A stretch of 64,000 bases of DNA, taken from contig NW_006768812.1 in assembly GCF_000204055.1 (NCBI RefSeq), positions 1 through 64,000 of the forward strand, read 5' to 3'. Every line of letters begins with the position of its first letter. The stretch's first letter is position 1. Of the stretch, positions 57,841-64,000 are shown piece after piece. A program made the translations under genes and the position numbers. The notes beneath the pieces were generated by a model. The model did not search any database. It saw only the letters and a list, made by a program, of their open reading frames with translations, and was not told the origin of the DNA. This stretch comes from Melampsora larici-populina 98AG31 (taxonomy: Eukaryota > Basidiomycota > Pucciniomycetes > Pucciniales > Melampsoraceae).

Positions 57841-58986
57841 TTAATTTCTTCTGTCAATCAGCCACAGGAACTGTTTTGTTCTTTCTTTTTCCTCCTCTGT
57901 GCACCTTTTCAAATAACAATCTATCACATCCGACTTCCATCTAATAGCTTCCTTTATCTTCTCCCTGTCCCATCCCATATTGAACCTTAGGGACGCGCCA
58001 CCTACACGAAATGAATGTCCCGACCAAGCTCCTCTCTTTACTCCGTTCACTCCCCACACCGCCTCCATCATCTTGATAAACCTTAACTTCGTTAGAGTTT
58101 GTCTTTCTCCTTCTATGACCGTTGAGAATAAAGTGTCCCCCTTCTTCCTCGTGTAATGTTCTTCTGCTAATAACCTCACCATCGCCGATACCGGATCCAG
58201 CACCGAATGTTGTTCGTGGAGCCTGCATCCCCTCATCTCATATTTCATCAGCTCCAATCCATACTTCGTTAGCATCTGTGCTCACCTAATAAATTGTGGC
58301 TCTCCAGGCTTTGCAGTCTTCGCCATCCTCAACTTTATCACCGCGATCCTCCCTCTTCTCCCTCTCTCGAAGGACACATCCTCTGCAGTGATTGCTCCTT
58401 CCTCCACGCTTTCCCTCAGCAGCTCACCTAGTCTGGCCATACCCCAGAAAGCTACCAGGGCTATCGTCATCGCAAGCTCGTGCTGTGGTGACTTCCCGTG
58501 CATCGCTGACACCATTTCAAATAAGTCTTGTACCGTGATTGGCTTTTTCTCTCGTCCCGGGTTCATCCCTTCTTTCAACTCTCTCTTCTCCGCCGCTCTG
58601 TCCGTTGCTTTCAGAAGCCAATCCACCATCGTCCTATCCAGATTTGGCTCCGTATGATGTTTTGCCATATGCCAAGCCTTTAAACCAGCTAAATACTTTG
58701 CGATCGTCTTGGATTTCAACTCTCTTCCGGGTCCTGACTCCTTTCCCACCTCTGACGGACCTGCCCACACAATAAAACCGTACACTTCGCTTACTTCCAT
58801 TGGTTCCTCGCTCCTAAATTGTCTTCCCGTGCTCTCAATATACGCCTTGAACTTCTGAACTGCGCTACTATAACCTTTCAACGTTCCCGGCTGCCACGCC
58901 CCTTTCACCAAGTGTTCCGTTATCGTCTCCTTCTGTTTTTCGCTTCCCTCTATCTTCACCTTCTTGGCTCCTGAGTTCTTCGTCAT
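57841..58986 (-). pseudogene. DIRS tyrosine recombinase with one in-frame stop
   Basis: The frame starts at 58986 (MTKNSGAKKVKIEGS) and ends at 57841. The N-terminal SAM-like part has WQPGTLKGYSSAVQKFKAYI. Catalytic residues are all visible: first Arg in FWGMARLGELL, the HxxR in WSGHSFRVGGASL, and the Tyr in VIDCYLKRC. One TGA (58277-58279) interrupts the frame between Arg I and the C-terminal box; CGA-to-TGA would explain it. The enzyme inserts the circular DNA intermediate by site-specific recombination. The start overlaps the end of the RT-RH ORF by 119 bp. Confidence 0.85.
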
Positions 58987-61821
58987 TTCTCGCTTCGTAT
59001 TCGAGGAGGGGGACTAGGTCTGGCGGTAATTCTGGTTTGAGGTAGAAGAAGATCGACTTGTTTCCTCTCTCTCCCCTCAACAATGCATCCGCGTTATTAT
59101 CTCCTGATGCGACGTGTCTCTCCTCTAGCTCACAGCCTAGGTAAGTCAGACGTTTCTGCAGCTTCTTCCATTCTTCGTTTACCGATCTATCCCGTGACTT
59201 CTTGTTTCTGATGACTGCCTCTGTTCCAGTGTTGTCCGTTATTGCTAGGAATCTCCTCCCTTTGGTTTCGAACAACGTCTTTACCATCTCTAGACCGATC
59301 CGCACCGCAACAGTCTCTGCCCAGGCTATGCCTCGCTTCACACCACTCTCGTCTCTCTCGTTCCATCCTTCTTTGTATTTCAGTTGCGTCCAAAATCTCC
59401 CGACTATCACACCTATACCGTATCCGGTCGATGCGTCTCCGACCCATCCCACGTTCTCAACGCCTCTTTTCGGGATCAGCTTGTGGTTATCAAAACCCTC
59501 TAACACTTCCACCCATTCCCTCAGGTCTGTTCTTACCGCCTCCGGTAGCCTCCGAATCGCCAACTTGTTTACCCATGACACTTTTAGACTGTGTAACGAC
59601 ATACAAAAACATCTCACACTACACGAAATATAATATTTTCTGGGCAGAAAATTAAATTATTGATACACAAAAATATTGAGAGGCCAGGAGAAGGGCAAAA
59701 AATAAATAAAAATATGCATCTTGTTCCCTGGGGTGAGAGCTTCACTCTCCATATTTTTCCATATTTTTACAGTCCGTATTGATAAGTGTACTAACAATAA
59801 ACCTTCATAATCATCCAATTACAACCTGTAACAAGCACTGAAATTTGGCTCATTAGTGTTTAGAGAAACTTTTGATTTCTGAAAACACCTATAACTTTGT
59901 CAAATCTGCCTCCAAACACTCGTTTTTAAGTGCATTAGAAAGCTGAACTCTTCCTCTCGAACTTTCTTAAGATCAAGAACTATGTAGCTAGTATGACAAT
60001 CATTCTATGGATCTGTATGTACAAATGTATAAAAAAGATGATATCTTTTTTAGCAGACCAGCATGCTGTGTGGTCCTATTATGAACTATTTGGAGGACAA
60101 TTCCAGCTTACCAATGCACCCAAAATCAAGCGTTTTGGACCGGAATTGAAAAAGTTATGAGTATTTTCAGAAATCAAAAGTTTCTTTAAACACTGATTAG
60201 CCAAATTTCAGTGCTTGTTACAGGTTGTAATTGGATGATTGTGAAGGGTTATTGTTAGTACACTTATCAATATGGACTGTAAAAATATGGAAAATATGCA
60301 GAGTGAAGTTCTCAACGCAGGGAACAAGATCCATATTTTTATTCATTTTTTGCTCTCCTCCTGGCCTCTCAATATTTTTGTGTATCAATAATTTAATTTT
60401 CTGCCCAGAAAATATTATCTTTCTTGTAGTGTCATGTGTGGCAGCATGTATGTCACATGTACCAGTCTTCCGGTGAGTTTCTCAATTTCTTTGAACGTGT
60501 GCGGTTCCTTCTTATCTAACGCATGTTTTACTTGTCCAATTCTCTCTTGCTTTTTCGATTCTGGTAGCCGCACCAACCTTTCTCTCCCGTTCCATATAAA
60601 ACCAATATATCTCTGCTCCTCGCCAAATTCCGAGTATTTCCCCTTGTTTGTCTTCACACCCAGCTCTGCGCTAGCTTCAACTACCTCCTCCATCGACACC
60701 ATCTTCCCCTCTTCCTTCAGCCTTACAAACAGGTTGTCATTGACCCATCTGAAGACTTCTACGAAACCGAAACGTGCCTTCATAATCGCCCTCCAGGCGT
60801 CTGCTGGTCCTCCGAAGCTCCCACATCCTGCTACACCTCCGAATGTCACCCTCAAGTCTATCAGGATCCACCCGTCTGGTGTGCGTATCATCAAGTACCT
60901 CCATTGGTTGGGCATCGTCGGGATCTGGCGGTAAGCCTTTTCCCAGTCGAAAATTCCCAGCTCGACCTCCACCGTAAGTTTGCTGAAGAAGTTTGCTACC
61001 TTATTGAAATCATCCCAACTCGTCTCAAAATCTCTTTTGTCTACTAAAGAATTTACTGACACCACCTTCTTGTCTCTTTTCGGGTACGACAGGTCGTTTA
61101 TCACCCTTGTCGTGCCGTCCCCGTTTGTGACCATCCCCATGGGACTTGTACGGAAGAAACCTATCCTCTTAAAAACCTCCTCCTCTCTGAACGGCCCCCT
61201 CATCCTTCCTGCCTTTAACTCCTTCTTCAGCTTCTCCCTGATTTCTTCCGAATCCGCTCTAGACGTCGTGTGATTGGGGGGCGGGTAGTATGCTATGTCT
61301 CCGAGATCATGCTCTGAGATACCCTGATGGAACCCTTCCCTGAATCCTTTTACGACATAACCGTGTTCACCCATCAAGCCCCACTTTCTCAACTGCCTTT
61401 CCCACTCGACGATGTCCATTTCACATTCCACCCTTTCCGGCCATTCTCTACACACCGGGTAGTCATGCTCCTCCCCCTCTGGCCTACTATGCACATCTAC
61501 GACATCCTCTTCTTCCGGCTCCACTGTCCCTTCATAATCCAGGTCAAAAGTTTCCAGACCAAACTCGTCTCTCAAACTTCCTTCTCCCACTAATTCTGAC
61601 TTGTCTACTTCCATCTCCTCCCCTAACTCACTCTCCTTTATCACCGGTTGTCCTCTTGAGCTTGTGGTTGCATCTGTTTTTCTTTGTTCCTCTAGATTCG
61701 ACGCCTCCTTTCTTTCTGCTCCTCCTTCTCTTCTCAGTTTTCTCTCGTCCGCCTCTCTCTTCGTCTCTCTTTCCTTGTCTCCGGCTCCCGCTCTCGGGAA
61801 CATTGACCTCAATGATCTCAC
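58868..61821 (-). pseudogene. DIRS reverse transcriptase-RNase H ORF, split by a MITE
   Basis: Starts at 61821 (MRSLRSMFPRAGAGD) with a long acidic leader. The RT begins about residue 240, with VINDLSYPKRDKKVVSVNSL, LGIFDWEKAYRQIPTMPNQW, FGGVAGCGSFGGPADAWRAI and RWVNDNLFVRLKEEGK. The last has Asn where the first Asp of the catalytic pair is expected. After the MITE (59617-60431) the frame continues without loss and includes RNase H motifs WVGDASTGYGIG, AWAETVAVRIGLEM, FLAITDNTGTEAV and HVASGDNNADALLRGE. The ORF ends at 58868 inside the recombinase ORF. Confidence 0.88.
59617..60431. mobile_element. CACTA-type MITE, 815 bp, inside the DIRS RT-RH ORF
   Basis: Ends are CACTACACGAAATATAATAT and the complement of CACTACAAGAAAGATAATAT, and the inverted similarity extends for about 260 bp at each side (59617-59890 and 60165-60431). 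The 3-bp duplication TCA flanks it at 59614-59616 and 60432-60434. Excising it with one copy restores the ORF. Confidence 0.92.
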
Positions 61822-61847
61822 ATTACGCGAACTACATTGGTTGGAAC

Positions 61848-64000
61848 TTAGGGGATTCGCACGAAAGGGGGTTTTTCATTAACAAGGAAAGGTTTGTCAT
61901 TACACATGGGACATTTTTCGTCTACAACTCCTGTTAACATCCTACTACCATCCCGGACTGACTCACTCTTTTGTTGCTGCCTCCCCAGCTCCGCCTCCAC
62001 TGCTGCTCTGTCCTCTTCTCATGGCCCACCAGCCTGCGCCTCTGCCTTGTACCCAACCATTTCCTCTCGCTACTCCTCGATTGCCTCGGATGCTCCCTCT
62101 TAACAGGCTTCTGCCTCTACCTCGTCCTCCTCCTAGACGTGGGTGTTAACGCAAATGTAGAAACGTAAGTCTCGTATTCTCTCTCCGTTCTTCCGCTTTA
62201 CTCACCTCTATTAACCGCGCTCGTACCATCAATTCCTGCATACCCTACCCACGAAGTGTTCGCGCTGCCTACTCCTGACCCATAGGTTCTCGCTAGACCT
62301 GTAACCGGGTCAATCATTTCTTTTCCTCCTCCCGCTACGTACGGGTTGTCCGTGAAACGTCTCTCTCCTTTCGCTTCCGCATCCTCTTTCGCCTCTCTCA
62401 ACAGGTCGTCGTGCAGAAACCCTGCGTCTTCCATCACCCTCTTCCCTTTCACTTTCTTCACCTTCATCACAATCAACCTAACCTTCATGTCATATCGCAA
62501 CGCTACCATCCAGCACTTCGTCAACTTCTTCACCTTTACCACGTTCTCCTTATGTTTTGTGAACATCTTCGCTGCCTTTGGCCGGTCATATTCTTCCTCT
62601 AAATACTTGATAAACAAGTCTATGGCGTCTATCCATGATCCGTACGTCATGAGCAATTCCTTGTTCGGTTTCAGGCCTGAGTAGGTGGCTGACGAATCGT
62701 CTTCCTGAAGTTCTTTCAGCGTCTTCACCTTTTTCGTACCCGCCGCCCTGTGGTCTCTTTTGATCCACCCCGCATCAAAAACTGTCATCGGCACGTATGC
62801 CTTCAGCGTCTTCACTCGGTTCTCGAAATAGGGCGTAAGTGGCATCAAAGTCAAGCCGCTCAGGGGTTTACCGATCCGGTACGTGATTCCCCCTTCCGTC
62901 TCTGGATTCTCGTCACCATGTTAGCTTACTTCTTCTCTCTCTCTTATGTACGGCACTGCTCACCATCTCCTTCGTCTCCCCCTTCTCCCTCCTCATCCTC
63001 TTCTCCTACTTCTGCCTCTACCTCCTTTCTCTGCTTCGCATCTTTCCTCTGCTCTGGTATCTCTCTATCTCTCCCTCTCCCTCTTTTCTTCTCCTGACCA
63101 TCATTGTTTTCCTCTTCCAGCTCGTCTACTTCTTCTTCTCCATCATCACCAATGATTAACAACTCGGTCCTTGGTCGCTCGTCTCGCCTCCTCAGCGGTG
63201 ACCCGGCTCTCTTTGCGTTAGGTCTCTTCGCCCCCTCTGCCTCTTCTCCTCCGTACATCAGGTTGAAACCTTTCAGCATCTCTGCCGCGAACACGTCCTG
63301 TTCCGTGTCCAGCGCAAAACCTATCGCCTGCCACCACTTCTCTCTCGGCGTCATCTCTTCATACGGTTCTACATGATTTCCCAAAGTATCACGCCATCAG
63401 CTCTGTGTCTCTCCACACGATCTCTCTCTCCAAAAAACTGGTCAGGTATCACCCCCGTTCCACCAGTGCCTCTCTGCTGTCTCCTCTCTCAGAATCTCTT
63501 AGGCCTTGCCCCTCTGGATCTGCTATCTCGTACTCCCTCTCTGTACGTCATCTTATCTCTTCCCTCTCCGTACCTCTCTGTACTTTCTCACGACTACCTT
63601 CTGCCTCTCCAGGATAATCGGGGATAGGAAATTTGACATGGATGACGAGGAAGGAGGTGTGGGCGCGGATGCCCCCCAAGATGTGGGGTTGGGAAGATAT
63701 GCCTTCGAGAGTATTGGGCGGGAAGATATGCCTTCGAGAGCGCTGAGCAGGGAGATACACTTTCGAGGATATTGAAAGGTGTGTGCTCAGAGGAGATCTA
63801 TACTTGTGGTGGGGTAAAATTAGCTAAAGTACTCACTCTCTCCTTCCGCTCCCAAGCCACCTTCTCTGTTGTCGTCTCCTTCATCTTCCCTCTCTTCTCC
63901 TTCCTCACTTCTGTCCGGGGGTACGTCTCTTCCAGGTTGTCCTACTGATGGCGGTGAAGCTGGTTCCCTGTCTACGTCTTCTCCTTCTGGTCGTTCCGTG
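61848..64000 (-). CDS. DIRS Gag-like protein (partial, probably spliced)
   Basis: Open segments on the minus strand: 64000-63833 (acidic, open at the edge), 63384-62951 (EMTPREKWWQAIGFALDTEQ and a long Glu-rich stretch), 62913-62199 (TYGSWIDAIDLFIKYLEEEY and RPKAAKMFTKHKENVVKV, the core Gag similarity), then, after a likely GT-AG intron, an Arg/Gly-rich part (about 62135-61975) and a small Cys-containing end (EKCPMCNDKPFLVNEK) stopping at 61848, 27 bp before the RT ORF start. RGG and Cys features suggest RNA binding. Exon borders are approximate. Confidence 0.6.
63680..63780. repeat. Short tandem repeat in the Gag leader
   Basis: GGGAAGATATGCCTTCGAGAG occurs twice (about 63690 and 63720) and a diverged third copy follows at about 63750. 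It lies between Gag segments, possibly in an intron. Confidence 0.6.

Larger units (their letters stand above)
56919..64000 (-). mobile_element. DIRS-group tyrosine-recombinase retrotransposon (partial)
   Basis: Read on the minus strand, from the window edge: a Gag-like ORF, then an RT-RNase H ORF, an overlapping tyrosine recombinase ORF, and terminal direct repeats. This order, and the overlap of RT-RH with the recombinase (58868-58986), are typical of DIRS elements. No aspartic protease or DDE integrase is present, as expected. A stop in the recombinase and a MITE in the RT-RH ORF make this copy defective. The 5' end lies outside the window. Confidence 0.88.

Noticed and set aside
60434..63627. 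Many plus-strand frames of 60-170 codons over the DIRS element
   Set aside because: Ser/Pro/Leu-rich shadows of the minus-strand Gag and RT frames, no motifs.

Overview
The window looks like a draft-assembly contig from a rust-type basidiomycete (Pucciniales, Melampsora- or Puccinia-like; inference). Reasons: AT-rich sequence, genes cut by many short GT-AG introns, small secreted proteins, a DUF6589 gene, and a dense mixture of Harbinger, CACTA-like, hAT-like and DIRS elements. Two runs of N (19289-19793, 37101-37200) mark assembly gaps. No rRNA, tRNA or CRISPR was recognised.

Layout. 1-0.7 kb: start of a Harbinger-type transposase (minus) with its hairpin terminus. 1.4-1.9 kb: a two-exon small secreted six-cysteine protein (minus). 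3.9-5.3 kb: a secreted Gly/Pro/Val repeat protein. 7.3-11.3 kb: a complete 14-exon GH47 alpha-mannosidase. 14.75-24.0 kb: a decayed PIF/Harbinger element with about 200-bp inverted ends, interrupted by a 4.66-kb element that carries a broken SMC4 (condensin) 5' fragment. 24-29 kb: degenerate inverted-duplication arms around a small intronless gene of unknown function. 29.5-33.4 kb: a second GH47 gene in inverted orientation, with a MITE in one intron. 35-38.3 kb: more copies of the same repeats and a second copy of the small gene. 39.3-42 kb: two ordinary host genes, a LYR/Cup1-like protein and a zinc-ribbon protein, convergent. 43-48.5 kb: transposon relics, a CACTA-type MITE and a hAT-like element carrying host-like exons. 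49.5-50.7 kb: a peroxiredoxin-like (AhpC/TSA_2, AAED1-type) gene. 51.6-55.4 kb: a DUF6589 gene with a non-autonomous element in its last intron. 56.9-64 kb: a DIRS-group retroelement (Gag, RT-RNase H, tyrosine recombinase; minus) split by another CACTA-type MITE.

The main story is architectural. An inverted segmental duplication made two GH47 loci, and successive transposon insertions then decorated it. Several insertions can be defined to the base from target duplications, restored reading frames or paralogous empty sites. Three elements carry pieces of cellular or host-like coding sequence. Intact-looking genes are the two GH47 genes, the two secreted proteins, the LYR, zinc-ribbon, AAED1-like and DUF6589 genes, and one copy of the 25.8-kb gene. 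All exon models were read by eye and checked for phase and splice sites; no alignment or database search was run.
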